A stretch of 64,000 nt of DNA from Ruegeria spongiae (lineage in GTDB: Bacteria > Pseudomonadota > Alphaproteobacteria > Rhodobacterales > Rhodobacteraceae), in NCBI RefSeq assembly GCF_023502395.1, contig NZ_JAMFMB010000018.1, positions 37,845 through 101,844 of the forward strand. Direction: 5' to 3'. The position numbers were made by a program, and so were the translations under genes. Position 1 is the stretch's first letter; every line of letters starts with the position of its first letter. Below the pieces are notes generated by a model. It made no database searches. It worked only from the letters and a program-made list of their open reading frames with translations, and was not told the origin of the DNA. This document shows positions 1-9,882 of the stretch, piece after piece.

Positions 1-504
1 ACCGTCATCCGCGGACGGCACAAGGGCAAGATCTGGTATCAGGACCTGTTCCAGCATCCCGAATTGGATGTGGCGTTGCGCGGCGGTGACCGTATCCTGG
101 TTGAAGAAGACGACCGCACCTTCACTGCGCTGGGGGCGACCCAGAGCCAGGCGCGTGTCCCGTTCGAGACACAGGACCTGTCAGCGCTTGAAGCGATCGC
201 GCAGATCGGCGGGCTTGTCTCATCCGCGTCGGACCCGACCGGCGTGTTTGTCCTGCGCAACGAACCGGCCGAAATTGCCGGGCAGGTTCTGGGCCGCAAC
301 GATCTTCAGGGCGCGCAGCGGATGGTCTATGTGCTGAACCTGACCGAACCCAACGGGCTGTTCCTGGCCCGCGATTTCGTGATCCGGGACGAGGATACGC
401 TCTATGTGACCGAAGCGCCATATGCGCAATGGACCAAGGCGATCTCGCTCATTTCCGGTGGCCTGACACCCTTTGCAAACGTCAAGACGCTGGCCGGCAG
501 CTGA
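1..504 (+). CDS. Polysaccharide export outer-membrane protein (Wza/KpsD type), C-terminal part
   Basis: The reading frame is open from the first base, so the gene starts before the window and only its last 167 residues are seen. The segment has repeated SLBB/soluble-ligand-binding style units, such as LRGGDRILVEED and FVIRDEDTLYVTE, each ending in a short beta hairpin after a D-x-L/I-x-V pattern. That is the layout of periplasmic domains in capsule and exopolysaccharide export proteins. It probably forms the outer-membrane exit channel for a capsule. The KpsC-like gene starts five bases after its stop, which supports a capsule locus. The family call is by pattern; Wza and KpsD subtypes cannot be separated from this fragment. 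Confidence 0.75.
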   Translation, partial: TVIRGRHKGKIWYQDLFQHPELDVALRGGDRILVEEDDRTFTALGATQSQARVPFETQDLSALEAIAQIGGLVSSASDPTGVFVLRNEPAEIAGQVLGRNDLQGAQRMVYVLNLTEPNGLFLARDFVIRDEDTLYVTEAPYAQWTKAISLISGGLTPFANVKTLAGS

Positions 505-508
505 CCCG

Positions 509-2509
509 GTGCACCGCGAACGCGAAACGGCAGCCGGGGGCGAACGCCACCGGCTGTTTGTGTATAATGGCGGCTTCCTGACCCAGCCCCGCATCCGCCG
601 GATCCTCACGCTGGCGGGTTATGACATCCGGCTTGGCCTGCCCGGCGCAGGTGATCTGGTCGGGATTTGGGGTGACAGCCCAACCGCCCATCGCGGCACA
701 TCCATTGCCGCGCGCCGAGGTGCCCCCCTACTGCGGGTCGAAGACAGCTTCCTACGCTCGCTGCATCCCGGTCGGCATGGCGAGCCGCCGATCGGCCTCA
801 ACCTGGACCGCTCGGGCGTGCATTTCGATGCCGCGACCCGGTCCGACCTGGAAGTCCTGCTGACCACGCACCCGCTGGATGACACGGCGCTGCTCAACCG
901 CGCGCGGGACGCAATGGCCCGCATGCGGCACCAGCATCTGAGCAAATACTGCGCCACCGATCCAACCCTGCCGCCGCCCGACCCTGGCTATGTTCTGGTG
1001 GTCGACCAGACCCGCGACGATGCCTCGGTCCGGGCCAGCGGCGGTACGGATGCGTTGTTCCGCGAAATGCTGGTCTTTGCGCAGGAGGAACATCCCGGCG
1101 CGCGCGTCATCATCAAGACCCATCCCGAAACCGCAGCGGGTCATCGCGGCGGCTATTACACGCAGGCGGATGCCAATCACCGTATCTCGCTGCTGGATCA
1201 ACCCGTCAGCCCGTGGTCGTTGCTGGAGGGTGCGGTCGGTGTCTATACCCTGTCCTCGCAATTGGGGTTCGAGGCAATTCTGGCCGGGCACAAACCCCGC
1301 ATCTTCGGCGCGCCTTTCTATGCGGGCTGGGGGCTGACGCAGGACGAAAACCCGGTCCCCCGGCGCGAACGCAGACTGACGCGGGCGCAACTGTTTGCGG
1401 CGGCGATGATCCTTTACCCGGTCTGGTACGATCCCTTTCGCGACCAGCTTTGCGAATTGGAAACCGCGCTGGACGGGATGGAGGCGCAGGCGCGGGCCTG
1501 GCGGCAGGACCATCGCGGCTGGATCGCCTCGGGTATGCGGCTATGGAAACGTCCCGCGCTCCGGCGGGCGTTTGGCGGCCATGGCAAGGTCAGTTTCGCC
1601 GAAACCCGCCCGCCGGGCGACCCACGCCCGCGCATGATCTGGGCGTCGAAAGCGGGCAATGAGACTGACATCACACGGGTCGAGGACGGATTTTTGCGCT
1701 CTCGGGGGTTGGGGGCTGAACTGGTGCCGCCCCTGTCGCTGGTGACCGATGCGAGCGGCATCTACTACGATCCCAAACGCCCCTCGGATCTGGAAGATTT
1801 GATCGCGCGGCGCGAAAGCCTGACCGACAGCGAGCGCAGGCGCGCTGAGCGTCTGGTGGCGCGGCTGACGGCGGATGGCGTGACCAAATACAATCTGGCG
1901 GGGGGCAGGCCGGAATTGCCCGCGGGGCATCGCATTCTGGTGCCGGGACAGGTCGAAGACGACGCCTCGATCCTGCAGGGAACCGAGGCGGTGCGGACCA
2001 ATCTGGGCCTGCTGCAATCCGTGCGCGCCGCGCATCCCGATGCGATCCTGATCTACAAGCCGCACCCCGATGTCGAGGCAGGGTTGCGCGTGGGCAGAGT
2101 AGACGCCACCGGGCTGGCCGATCTGGTGACCGAGCATAGCGATCCGGCAGCGCTGCTGGCGCAGGTGGACGAGGTCTGGACCATGACCTCGCTCCTGGGG
2201 TTCGAGGCGCTGTTGCGAGGTGTCAAAGTGACCACGCTGGGCGCGCCGTTTTATGCGGGCTGGGGCCTCACCGATGATCTGGGTCCGGTTCCGGCGCGGC
2301 GCGGAGCGCGGCCCGATCTGATGGGGCTGGTTCATGCGGTGCTGATCGACTACCCGCGCTACCGTGATCCTGTGACCGGCCTGCCCTGCCCGGTCGAAGT
2401 CGCCGTCGACCGGCTGGCCAGCGGAGACATTCCCCATCCGGGTCTGGCCAACAGATTGCTGTCAAAGCTGCAGGGGATTTTTGCGACCTATGCGCCTTAT
2501 TGGCGCTGA
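509..2509 (+). CDS. kpsC: KpsC-like capsule polysaccharide Kdo transferase, two-domain
   Basis: The 666-aa protein is an internal duplication. Each half has a VEDSFLRS or VEDGFLRSRG motif, a K-T/P-H-P motif (KTHPE near residue 202, YKPHPD near 515) and APFYAGWGLT (near 268 and 580). This tandem arrangement is that of KpsC, which adds beta-linked Kdo residues to a lipid anchor as the start of group 2 capsule. The GTG at 509 is chosen because the fold begins at about RLFVYNGGF and the previous gene stops at 504; an upstream TTG at 473 would force a 32-base overlap. No KpsS partner is visible downstream. The protein is expected in the cytoplasm at the inner membrane. Confidence 0.85.
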   Translation: MHRERETAAGGERHRLFVYNGGFLTQPRIRRILTLAGYDIRLGLPGAGDLVGIWGDSPTAHRGTSIAARRGAPLLRVEDSFLRSLHPGRHGEPPIGLNLDRSGVHFDAATRSDLEVLLTTHPLDDTALLNRARDAMARMRHQHLSKYCATDPTLPPPDPGYVLVVDQTRDDASVRASGGTDALFREMLVFAQEEHPGARVIIKTHPETAAGHRGGYYTQADANHRISLLDQPVSPWSLLEGAVGVYTLSSQLGFEAILAGHKPRIFGAPFYAGWGLTQDENPVPRRERRLTRAQLFAAAMILYPVWYDPFRDQLCELETALDGMEAQARAWRQDHRGWIASGMRLWKRPALRRAFGGHGKVSFAETRPPGDPRPRMIWASKAGNETDITRVEDGFLRSRGLGAELVPPLSLVTDASGIYYDPKRPSDLEDLIARRESLTDSERRRAERLVARLTADGVTKYNLAGGRPELPAGHRILVPGQVEDDASILQGTEAVRTNLGLLQSVRAAHPDAILIYKPHPDVEAGLRVGRVDATGLADLVTEHSDPAALLAQVDEVWTMTSLLGFEALLRGVKVTTLGAPFYAGWGLTDDLGPVPARRGARPDLMGLVHAVLIDYPRYRDPVTGLPCPVEVAVDRLASGDIPHPGLANRLLSKLQGIFATYAPYWR

Positions 2510-2513
2510 CGGG

Positions 2514-3614
2514 TCACTTTAGCGCGCGGGTCCATCGGTGCAGGATATCCGCGCCGATCTGACGGGTTTCCGACAGGGTGAACAGCGGCGCATCCTCCAA
2601 CCGGTCCAGACCCATCGCACCGATTGCCGGTAGCCCCTCGGCCCCGATGGCAAGACCGGCGCCAAAGCCCACAAACTCGTCGACCAGATCCTCGGCCAGA
2701 AGCGACGCCGCAAGCGCCGAGCCGCCCTCGCAGAACACCCGCGTCAGCCCGGCGCCCCCAAGTTGCTGCAGCAGATCACCGGCATCCAGTTGCGAGCCGT
2801 CCACCGCGCAAGGGATCAGCTTTGCACCCAGCCCCTCCCAGGCCTGCATACGCTCGGAATCGGCGCCCGGCCCATGGCAGAGCCAGACCGGATGTTCGGC
2901 GGCGCTGCGCGCCAGTTGGCTCATCAAAGGAAGATCCAGATGGCGCGAGACGACGATCCGCACCGGCTGCTGCGCGACGCCCAGATCCCGCACCGTCAGC
3001 GACGGGTCATCCGCCCGCGCGGTTCCGGCCCCGACCATCACCGCGTCATGGCGCGCGCGCATCGCATGCACCGCGCGGCGCGCCTGCGGACCGGTGATCC
3101 ATTTGCTCTGCCCGGTGGCTGTGGCGATCCGGCCATCAAAACTGCTGGCCAGTTTCAGCGTCACCAAGGGTCGCCCCTGCTCGGTCCGCAGGAAAAACCC
3201 TGCATGATCACGCATCGCCTGCTGGTCCAGTACGCCGGTCTCCACCGTCACACCCGCCGCGCGCAGCATCGCAAATCCCTGTCCCGCCACACGCGCGTCG
3301 CTGTCCTCGACAGCGGCCACAACCCGCGCGACACCGGAATCGATCAGCGCCTGCGCGCAGGGCGGCGTCTTGCCCTGATGGGCACAGGGTTCCAGCGAGA
3401 CATAAGCGGTGGCACCGCGTGCCGCCGCGCCTGCCTGCGCCAGCGCCTCGGTTTCGGCATGGGGCCGCCCGCCCGGCTGGGTCCAGCCGCGCCCGACGAC
3501 GCGCCCCTCGCGCACGATCACACATCCGACCGAGGGGTTAGGCCAGGTCATGCCCTGACCGCGCCGGCCCAGGGTCAGGGCCAACGCCATGTATCTTTCG
3601 TCTGCTGACGTCAT
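2514..3614 (-). CDS. ribD: Riboflavin biosynthesis deaminase/reductase RibD
   Basis: This 366-aa bifunctional enzyme deaminates the GTP-cyclohydrolase II product and then reduces the ribosyl group in riboflavin synthesis. The N-terminal deaminase has the zinc motif H52-A-E54 and P76-C77-A-H-x-G-K-T-P-P-C86. The reductase domain starts near residue 145 ([17 protein letters not shown]). Full length fits the family. Its ATG overlaps the nrdR stop codon (ATGA), so the two are translationally coupled, an arrangement common in bacteria. It ends four bases from the convergent kpsC stop, with no room for a separate terminator. Confidence 0.95.
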   Translation of the reverse strand: MTSADERYMALALTLGRRGQGMTWPNPSVGCVIVREGRVVGRGWTQPGGRPHAETEALAQAGAAARGATAYVSLEPCAHQGKTPPCAQALIDSGVARVVAAVEDSDARVAGQGFAMLRAAGVTVETGVLDQQAMRDHAGFFLRTEQGRPLVTLKLASSFDGRIATATGQSKWITGPQARRAVHAMRARHDAVMVGAGTARADDPSLTVRDLGVAQQPVRIVVSRHLDLPLMSQLARSAAEHPVWLCHGPGADSERMQAWEGLGAKLIPCAVDGSQLDAGDLLQQLGGAGLTRVFCEGGSALAASLLAEDLVDEFVGFGAGLAIGAEGLPAIGAMGLDRLEDAPLFTLSETRQIGADILHRWTRALK

Positions 3615-4081
3615 TCTTCGCCGGGTGCGGTTGGCGGGCGCAGTTCGTGAACGAAGTCCTCGAAATCATCCGCCGCCTGGAAGTTCTTGTAAACGCTGGC
3701 AAACCGCACATAGGCCACGGTGTCGATCCGGGCCAGCGCCTCCATCACGATCTCGCCGATCCGGTTCGAGGGAATATCCGTCTCGCCCATGCTTTCCAGC
3801 CGCCGCACGATGCCCGAGATCATCTGGTCGATGCGATCGGGTTCAATCGGGCGTTTCTGCATCGAAATCCGGATCGAGCGTTCCAGCTTGTCGCGATCGA
3901 AATCCTCGCGTTTGCCGTTGGATTTGATCACCACCAGATCGCGCAGTTGCACCCGCTCATAAGTGGTGAACCGGCCACCGCAGGCCGGACAGAACCGCCG
4001 CCGCCGGATTGAAACGTGGTCCTCGGCCGGTCGTGAATCCTTGACCTGCGTGTCGATATTTCCGCAAAACGGGCAGCGCAT
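3611..4081 (-). CDS. nrdR: Transcriptional repressor NrdR
   Basis: The 156-aa protein has an N-terminal zinc ribbon (C3, C6, C31, C34) followed by an ATP-cone domain (about residues 49-139). NrdR senses ATP/dATP and represses ribonucleotide reductase genes. The start at 4081 is chosen because MRCPFCG is the invariant family N-terminus; the frame continues 21 codons upstream without family resemblance. It heads the nrdR-ribD pair. A perfect DnaA box lies 64 bases upstream of the start. Confidence 0.96.
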   Translation of the reverse strand: MRCPFCGNIDTQVKDSRPAEDHVSIRRRRFCPACGGRFTTYERVQLRDLVVIKSNGKREDFDRDKLERSIRISMQKRPIEPDRIDQMISGIVRRLESMGETDIPSNRIGEIVMEALARIDTVAYVRFASVYKNFQAADDFEDFVHELRPPTAPGEE

Positions 4082-4144
4082 TCGCCGTCTCCCTCGTTGT
4101 CCTGACTTGTATTTCCGCCTCGAATTGTGAGCGCTTCGGCCCAC

Positions 4145-4153
4145 TTATCCACA
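4145..4153 (+). promoter_or_regulatory. DnaA box TTATCCACA upstream of nrdR
   Basis: This is a perfect match to the high-affinity DnaA 9-mer, in the 136-base gap between the YjbQ stop and the nrdR start. DnaA control of ribonucleotide-reductase genes is known in other bacteria, so a link to nrdR is reasonable but unproven. A single box can occur by chance. Confidence 0.45.
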
Positions 4154-4217
4154 ACTATAGGATACCCTCTGCATTTTGGGTAGCCGGAAAAATGCACCGC
4201 TAGATTATGGTGTGTCT

Positions 4218-4628
4218 TTAGCCGAAATGAAGCGCGATCCGGCGATTATGCGGCGCGTCGCGATGTTCGAACAGATAAACGCCCTGCCAGGTGCCCAGCA
4301 TCGGCACACCGCCCGAGACCGGGATTTGCAGGCTGACCGGCAACAGCGCCGCCTTGATATGGGCGGGCATGTCGTCGGGCCCCTCATAGGTATGGCGCAA
4401 GTAAGACATCGACGGGTGGTTCGAGGGCGGCACCAACCGGTGAAAGAAGGCTTTCAGATCAGATTGCACCTCGGGATCGGCATTCTCCTGGATCAGCAGC
4501 GAACAGGAGGTATGGCACACGAACAGGGTCAGCACCCCGTCGCCGTCACCGGTCAAGGCGGCACGCACCTGCCCCGTCACCTCATAAAGGCCCTGGCCCC
4601 GCGTCTCGATCTGTAGGTCCCGGATCAC
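4218..4628 (-). CDS. YjbQ/UPF0047 family protein
   Basis: The 136-aa protein matches the YjbQ (UPF0047) fold: FVCHTSCSLLIQENAD, then the LRHTYEGPDDMPAHIK stretch and the C-terminal LGTWQGVYLFEHRD motif that closes the trimer. Members have weak thiamine-phosphate synthase activity in vitro and their true role is unknown. The start is GTG at 4628, with AGAGGCG upstream as ribosome-binding site. It lies 17 bases after the lipoprotein gene on the same strand and may be co-transcribed with it. Confidence 0.9.
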   Translation of the reverse strand: MIRDLQIETRGQGLYEVTGQVRAALTGDGDGVLTLFVCHTSCSLLIQENADPEVQSDLKAFFHRLVPPSNHPSMSYLRHTYEGPDDMPAHIKAALLPVSLQIPVSGGVPMLGTWQGVYLFEHRDAPHNRRIALHFG

Positions 4629-4645
4629 CGGCGCTTGCGCCTCTG

Positions 4646-5080
4646 TCAGAAGCGTCCCCCGACCGTGAACGGTCGCGCATAGCTGCAGCGCGTGTTCGCC
4701 TGGGTGACGGACATGTTGTCGCCGACCTGCAGCCCGGCGCTGAAGGTCTTGTTGACCGGCGTGATCCCCAGCGCCGCGGGATCAAGCGTGAAGCGCACCG
4801 CCGAGCGCCGGTCAGTGGTCACACTCTGGCTGATCGGGCTTGCCACATAGACGCGATCGGTCCAGGCCGCGCCCAGCTTGCGCCGCGCATAGTCAGAGGC
4901 CCCGCACCAGTAGCCGTCAAAAGCGCCACCAGCGCTCAGGATCACCTCGAACTCGTTGGCGTTGACCGGGTTCACCCGTGGGCCATAGGGGGACACAAAG
5001 GCGTATTTCGGCGCTTCCCCGGTTTCGATGTCACATGCAGAGGCCAGCAACAACGCCGCCAGGGCGAAACATCTCTTCAT
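4646..5080 (-). CDS. Small lipoprotein of unknown function (paralogue of 5256-5663)
   Basis: The 144-aa product starts with a lipoprotein signal, MKRCFALAALLLASAC, with Cys16 as the lipid site. The ATG at 5080 has an AGGAG seven bases upstream. The mature part shares a pattern with the next gene: a WC-A-S-x-YA-RR-LGA-W core, then SVTT-R and FTLDP, and a final NTRC. Two cysteines (in WCGAS and NTRC) may form a disulfide. I do not recognise the family. Envelope location is likely. Confidence 0.8.
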   Translation of the reverse strand: MKRCFALAALLLASACDIETGEAPKYAFVSPYGPRVNPVNANEFEVILSAGGAFDGYWCGASDYARRKLGAAWTDRVYVASPISQSVTTDRRSAVRFTLDPAALGITPVNKTFSAGLQVGDNMSVTQANTRCSYARPFTVGGRF

Positions 5081-5255
5081 AATAAACTCCTTACAATCGA
5101 TCCTTGGTTGAAGGATAGCCGGGAAAACAACCTGAGCACAGTGTCTCATCTTGAAATGTTGCATGACATGGTGACAAACTGGCTGACCTTCTTCCCATCC
5201 TTTCGGAAAATGTTATCGACCTCACCGCAACGCTAAAACCTAAGCCCATTGCCGC

Positions 5256-5663
5256 TTAGTTCATGCCGAACGGAAATTGTCCGCACCGCGTATTCGCCAG
5301 TTGGACCGTCACGTTTGCCCCCGGCTGAAACCCGAATCCCGGCTCTTTGGTCTGCAGACCTGTCGCTTTCGGATCAAGCGTGAACTGGACTGAGGTCGGG
5401 CGACCTGTGGTGACGCTTCGGGCATAACCCCGTTCAACATAGAGCTTCTGACGCCAATCCGCCCCAAGGCGCCGCACGGCGTATTCCGACGCGGCGCACC
5501 AGATACGGTCCGTGCTGGCCGCGCCCCTTGGAATGGCTTCGAAAACGGCTGAATCGACCTGATTGATGTTCACACGGTCAAAGACGAAATCCGGGGATTG
5601 TCCCAACGCCAGGGCGGCGTGCGCGCAAAGGGTAAAAGCCGTGGTAAGAAGGGGCGTTTTCAT
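5256..5663 (-). CDS. Small secreted protein of unknown function
   Basis: The 135-aa product has a Sec signal peptide (MKTPLLTTAFTLCAHAALAL, cleavage near residue 20-22) but no lipobox, unlike its paralogue at 4646-5080. Shared pattern: WCAASEYAVRRLGADW, SVTTGR, FTLDP and a C-terminal NTRC. It is predicted periplasmic. A CAGGATG precedes the ATG. Function is unknown. Confidence 0.78.
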   Translation of the reverse strand: MKTPLLTTAFTLCAHAALALGQSPDFVFDRVNINQVDSAVFEAIPRGAASTDRIWCAASEYAVRRLGADWRQKLYVERGYARSVTTGRPTSVQFTLDPKATGLQTKEPGFGFQPGANVTVQLANTRCGQFPFGMN

Positions 5664-5763
5664 GGCGAAACATCCTGTCTGATTTGATCTTACCTATAGA
5701 TAGGTGTGTCGCGCCGCACGGAAACGGCACGTCACATGCTTGTCAGCGACTTTGTCCAGCGTC

Positions 5764-5792
5764 ACAAAAACCCGCCGGAAAACCAGCGGGTT
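5764..5792 (-). terminator. Intrinsic terminator of rpoD
   Basis: On the minus strand a ten-base stem AACCCGCTGG/CCGGCGGGTT (one G-T pair) closes a TTTT loop at 5769-5792 and is followed by a run of T. It lies 27 bases after the rpoD stop. Confidence 0.75.
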
Positions 5793-5818
5793 CAAGGGCT
5801 TGTCGATGTGATCTGTGC

Positions 5819-7816
5819 TTACTGATCCAGGAAAGACCGCAGCTTGCGCGACCGGCTGGGGTGTTTCAGCTTGCGCAGCGCCTTGGCTTCGATCTGCCGG
5901 ATACGTTCGCGGGTCACGCTGAACTGCTGACCGACTTCCTCCAGCGTGTGGTCGGTGTTCATACCGATCCCGAACCGCATCCGCAGAACCCGTTCCTCGC
6001 GCGGGGTGAGCGAGGCCAGCACGCGGGTGGTGGTTTCCTTGAGGTTTTCCTGAATGGCGCTGTCCAGCGGCAGCACGGCATTCTTGTCCTCGATGAAATC
6101 GCCCAACTGGCTGTCTTCCTCGTCGCCGATCGGCGTCTCAAGGCTGATCGGTTCCTTGGCGATTTTCATCACCTTGCGGACCTTCTCAAGCGGCATCTGC
6201 AGCTTTTCGGCCAGTTCTTCCGGCGTCGGCTCGCGCCCGATTTCATGCAGCATCTGGCGACCGGTGCGGACCAGCTTGTTGATCGTCTCGATCATGTGGA
6301 CCGGGATACGGATGGTGCGGGCCTGATCGGCGATGGAGCGGGTGATCGCCTGACGAATCCACCAGGTCGCATAGGTCGAGAATTTATAGCCGCGGCGGTA
6401 TTCGAACTTGTCCACCGCCTTCATCAGGCCGATATTACCTTCCTGAATCAGATCAAGGAATTGCAGACCACGGTTGGTGTATTTCTTGGCGATCGAGATC
6501 ACCAGACGCAGATTGGCCTCAACCATTTCCTTCTTGGCCTGGCGGGCTTCTTTTTCACCCTTCTGGACCTGCTGGACGATGCGGCGGAATTCGCTGATGT
6601 CCAGACCGACATACTGGCCCACCTGCGCCATGTCGGCGCGCAGTTCCTCGACCTTGTCGGTCGAGCGTTCGATGAACATCTGCCAACCCCGGCCCGGTTT
6701 TTCGGCCATCTCGGTCAGCCAGTTCGGATCAAGCTCGCGCCCGCGATAGGCATCGATGAACTCGCGGCGGTTGATGCGGGCCTGATCGGCCAGCTTCACC
6801 ATCGCGCTGTCCAGCGACATCACCCGGCGGTTGATGCCATAGAGCTGGTCGATCAACGCCTCGATCCGGTTGTTATGCAGGTGCAGCCCGTTCACCAATT
6901 CAACGATCTCGGAGCGCAGCGCCTGATAGATGTCCTCGTCCTTGGTGCTGAACGATCCGTCCTCGTTCAGCGTCGCCGAAATCCGGTTGTCCTGCATCTC
7001 GCTGAGCTGGGCATAATCTGATGAGATCCGCTCCAGCGTGGTCAGGACCTGATCCTTCAGGGCCGCTTCCATCGCGGCCAGCGACATGTTGGCCTGATCA
7101 TCCTCGTCGTCATCGTCGTCCTGCGCGATCGGGTTGCCATCGGCATCCAGTTCCGGCCCCTGATCGGTATTGGCCGGTTTCGCCGCATCCACAGGCGCCG
7201 CAGCAGGCGCGACAACGGGTTCGACGGTTTCTTCCTCGTCACCCAGCTGGTTACCGAACGTGGTTTCAAGGTCGATCACGTCGCGCAGCAGAATGTCTTC
7301 GGACAGAAGTTCGTCATGCCAGATGGTGATCGCCTGAAAGGTCAGCGGGCTTTCGCACAGCCCTGCGATCATCGTGTTGCGCCCGGCCTCGATCCGCTTG
7401 GCGATGGCGATCTCGCCCTCACGGCTGAGCAGTTCGACGGACCCCATCTCGCGCAGATACATGCGGACCGGGTCGTCGGTGCGGTCCAGCTTTTCGGTGG
7501 CAGCACTGGCCAGCGTGACCTCGCGCGCGCCCTCGGTGGTGACCAGATCGGTCGAGCCTTTCTGCTCTTCCTCTTCGGCCTCTTCATCCTCGATGATATT
7601 GATGCCCATTTCCGAGAGCATCGACATCACATCCTCGATCTGCTCCGAGCTGACCTGATCGGGCGGCAGCACCTGATTGAGCTGATCGTAGGTGATGTAT
7701 CCCTTTTCGCGGGCCTCGGCGATCATCTTCTTGATCGCGGCCTGGCTCATGTCCAGCGATGTTTCAGGTTCCTGTTCGTCGGGCTTGCGGTCGTCGTTGG
7801 TGTCTTTGGCGGCCAT
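5819..7816 (-). CDS. rpoD: RNA polymerase primary sigma factor RpoD (sigma-70)
   Basis: The 665-aa protein has region 1.1 (start to about residue 80), region 1.2, a long acidic non-conserved segment, then region 2 ([20 protein letters not shown] near 450, [10 protein letters not shown]), region 3 and region 4.2 ([17 protein letters not shown] near 630). This is the housekeeping sigma factor. CAGGAG precedes the ATG. The acidic stretch DDDDDEDD near residue 235 is part of the variable insert. dnaG lies upstream, the usual macromolecular-synthesis order, but a hairpin overlaps the dnaG stop, so rpoD probably also has its own promoter in the 112-base gap. Confidence 0.98.
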   Translation of the reverse strand: MAAKDTNDDRKPDEQEPETSLDMSQAAIKKMIAEAREKGYITYDQLNQVLPPDQVSSEQIEDVMSMLSEMGINIIEDEEAEEEEQKGSTDLVTTEGAREVTLASAATEKLDRTDDPVRMYLREMGSVELLSREGEIAIAKRIEAGRNTMIAGLCESPLTFQAITIWHDELLSEDILLRDVIDLETTFGNQLGDEEETVEPVVAPAAAPVDAAKPANTDQGPELDADGNPIAQDDDDDEDDQANMSLAAMEAALKDQVLTTLERISSDYAQLSEMQDNRISATLNEDGSFSTKDEDIYQALRSEIVELVNGLHLHNNRIEALIDQLYGINRRVMSLDSAMVKLADQARINRREFIDAYRGRELDPNWLTEMAEKPGRGWQMFIERSTDKVEELRADMAQVGQYVGLDISEFRRIVQQVQKGEKEARQAKKEMVEANLRLVISIAKKYTNRGLQFLDLIQEGNIGLMKAVDKFEYRRGYKFSTYATWWIRQAITRSIADQARTIRIPVHMIETINKLVRTGRQMLHEIGREPTPEELAEKLQMPLEKVRKVMKIAKEPISLETPIGDEEDSQLGDFIEDKNAVLPLDSAIQENLKETTTRVLASLTPREERVLRMRFGIGMNTDHTLEEVGQQFSVTRERIRQIEAKALRKLKHPSRSRKLRSFLDQ

Positions 7817-7919
7817 TCAATGCTCCTGCAGGGCTGGGTGATTCGGCTGAAACGAATCATTAGCGCGAAGATCTGATTCGGCCACCCGTTTACCCTCTTT
7901 TTTCTACGTGTTCCTTAGC

Positions 7920-7941
7920 AAAACGCCCCTAACGGCGTTTT
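7920..7941 (-). terminator. Hairpin overlapping the dnaG stop codon
   Basis: An eight-base perfect stem AAAACGCC/GGCGTTTT with a six-base loop spans the dnaG stop (7929-7931). On the minus strand its right arm supplies a short T run. It could attenuate read-through from dnaG into rpoD. Confidence 0.5.
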
Positions 7942-9881
7942 CGTTCAAAGTTGATTCCCGAAACGATGGCATCCAGAGCGTCCCGTTCGTCCCGTTTGAT
8001 TCGCGCGCCATTGTCTGCCACGTCAAAGATCGCCTTGTCCTCGTTCTGCGAGCGGCTGGCACGATTATGCTCTTCGGCGGCCTGCGCCACGCGCCAGGTT
8101 ACCGCCTCGTCTTCGAGTTCGGCAATCTCTTCGCGTGCTTCGGCCATCTCGGCGGTCAGCCCACGCAGCGCGGTGAGTTTTGCGAGTTCTTCGGCCAGGG
8201 TCATCTCGGCCAGTTCAACATCGCCGGGTCGGCGCACGCAGGGGCTGATGGCCACATGGCGAAGCCGGTGCAGGTTTTCAAGGGCCTCGGGGCCAAGTGC
8301 CTCGTAAATTCGGTCCGACAGTTGTTCCGGCGCATCTATCGCGTGGCGCAGGACCTGATCGCGCAGCGCCGCGTAATCGGGATCGCGGCATTCCATCTCT
8401 TCGATCTGCGCCTCGAACTGGACCACGATTTGCGGCGTTGCGATGGCGGCGGCCAGAATGACAGCCTCGCGCATCTGGATCTGGCTCTGCTCCCCCTGCG
8501 AGGCCAGCAGCGAGGCGCGGGTCTGCGGCAGCGGCGTCGGCCTGGGTGGTTGCCATTTGCCGCGCGGCTGCCAGTTGCCCTGTTTCGGCTTGCGCTGAGG
8601 ACGGAACAACTCCCAGCGCAGGTCCTTGATCTCCTGCCCGTAATGGCTGCGGATCGAAGGGTCACGGATCAGTTTGATCTTTTCGCGCAACGCCTTGTCC
8701 AGCGCCGCCTTGCGTTCGGGGCTGTCAAACACCTTGCCCTCGGTCTCGCGCTGCCAGAGCAGGCGCACCATCGGCATCGCCTGATCGAGTACCGCCTGCA
8801 CTGCCGCAGGCCCCTCTGCCCGGATCAGATCGTCGGGGTCCTTGCCCTCGGGCATCAGCGCAAACCGCAGGGATTTTCCCGCCTCCAGCAGCGGCAAGGC
8901 CAGGTCGATCACCCGCATCGCTGCGCGTAACCCGGCGGTGTCACCATCCAGCGCGAGGATCGGTTCGTCCGCAATGCGCCAGAGCAGTTGCAACTGGTGC
9001 TCGGTCACCGCGGTGCCCAGCGGCGCGACCGATGCGCCAAAGCCGCCCTCGGCCAGCGCGATCACATCCATATAGCCCTCGGCCACGATCAACGGCTGGC
9101 CCTTGCCCGCCGCCGTGCGCGCTGGCCCTTGGTTATACAGGCTGCGGCCCTTGTCGAACAATTCAGTCTCGGGCGAGTTCAGGTATTTGGCGTTGTCATT
9201 GGGGTCCATCGCGCGACCGCCGAACGCAATGCAGCGCCCGCGCGCATCGCGGATCGGGAACATGATGCGATTGCGGAAGGTGTCATAGGGCTTGCCGCTC
9301 TTGGTCGAGGGTTTGGCCAGCCCGGCACCAAAGATCAGCTCTTCCTCGACGCTCTTGCCGCGCAGGTGGTCCCAGAGCCCTTGCCAGCCATCGGGGGCAA
9401 AGCCGATCTCCCACCGTTCGGCCGAGGCACCGTCCAGCCCGCGTCGCTTGAGATAATCGCGCGCCGCCGTGCCCGCCCCGCTCCGTAGTTGCAGGCCGAA
9501 GAATTGCACCGCCTGCTCCATCACCTCGGCCAGTTGCGTGCGTCGGTCCTGCTTTTCCTGCGCACGCGGGTCGCGTTCGGGCATCGGCATCCCGGCCTCG
9601 CGCGCAAGGATTTCGACCGCTTCCATGAACGAGACATTCTCGGTCTCTTTCACAAAACTGATCGCGTCGCCCTTGGCGTGGCAGCCGAAGCAGTAATAGA
9701 ACCCCTTGCGGTCATCCACATGGAACGAGGCGGTTTTCTCGTGGTGGAACGGGCAAGGTGCCCACATGTCGCCCTTGCCCTGATTGGATTTGCGCGCGTC
9801 CCACATGACCTTGCGGCCCACCACCTGTGACAGGCTGGCGCGGCTGCGCAATTCATCCAGGAAGCCGGGCGGCAGCGACAT
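7929..9881 (-). CDS. dnaG: DNA primase DnaG
   Basis: The 650-aa primase makes RNA primers at the replication fork. It has the N-terminal zinc finger (C43, H46, C64, C67; CPFHHEKTASF and CFGCHAKGD), the DnaG catalytic core, and a TOPRIM motif VAEGYMDVIAL near residue 267. The C-terminal helicase-interacting region is proline- and basic-rich at 430-460. Only one base separates its start from the stop of the small upstream gene, so the two are in one operon. Confidence 0.98.
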   Translation of the reverse strand: MSLPPGFLDELRSRASLSQVVGRKVMWDARKSNQGKGDMWAPCPFHHEKTASFHVDDRKGFYYCFGCHAKGDAISFVKETENVSFMEAVEILAREAGMPMPERDPRAQEKQDRRTQLAEVMEQAVQFFGLQLRSGAGTAARDYLKRRGLDGASAERWEIGFAPDGWQGLWDHLRGKSVEEELIFGAGLAKPSTKSGKPYDTFRNRIMFPIRDARGRCIAFGGRAMDPNDNAKYLNSPETELFDKGRSLYNQGPARTAAGKGQPLIVAEGYMDVIALAEGGFGASVAPLGTAVTEHQLQLLWRIADEPILALDGDTAGLRAAMRVIDLALPLLEAGKSLRFALMPEGKDPDDLIRAEGPAAVQAVLDQAMPMVRLLWQRETEGKVFDSPERKAALDKALREKIKLIRDPSIRSHYGQEIKDLRWELFRPQRKPKQGNWQPRGKWQPPRPTPLPQTRASLLASQGEQSQIQMREAVILAAAIATPQIVVQFEAQIEEMECRDPDYAALRDQVLRHAIDAPEQLSDRIYEALGPEALENLHRLRHVAISPCVRRPGDVELAEMTLAEELAKLTALRGLTAEMAEAREEIAELEDEAVTWRVAQAAEEHNRASRSQNEDKAIFDVADNGARIKRDERDALDAIVSGINFERKRR

Positions 9882-9882
9882 A

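Noticed and set aside
4146..4164. NrdR box for self-control upstream of nrdR
   Set aside because: The ACAACTATAGGATA region matches the NrdR box at too few positions; only the DnaA box is kept.
5684..7021. 445-codon open frame opposite rpoD
   Set aside because: Antisense to a certain gene; its low-complexity Leu/His/Gln make-up is typical of a shadow frame.
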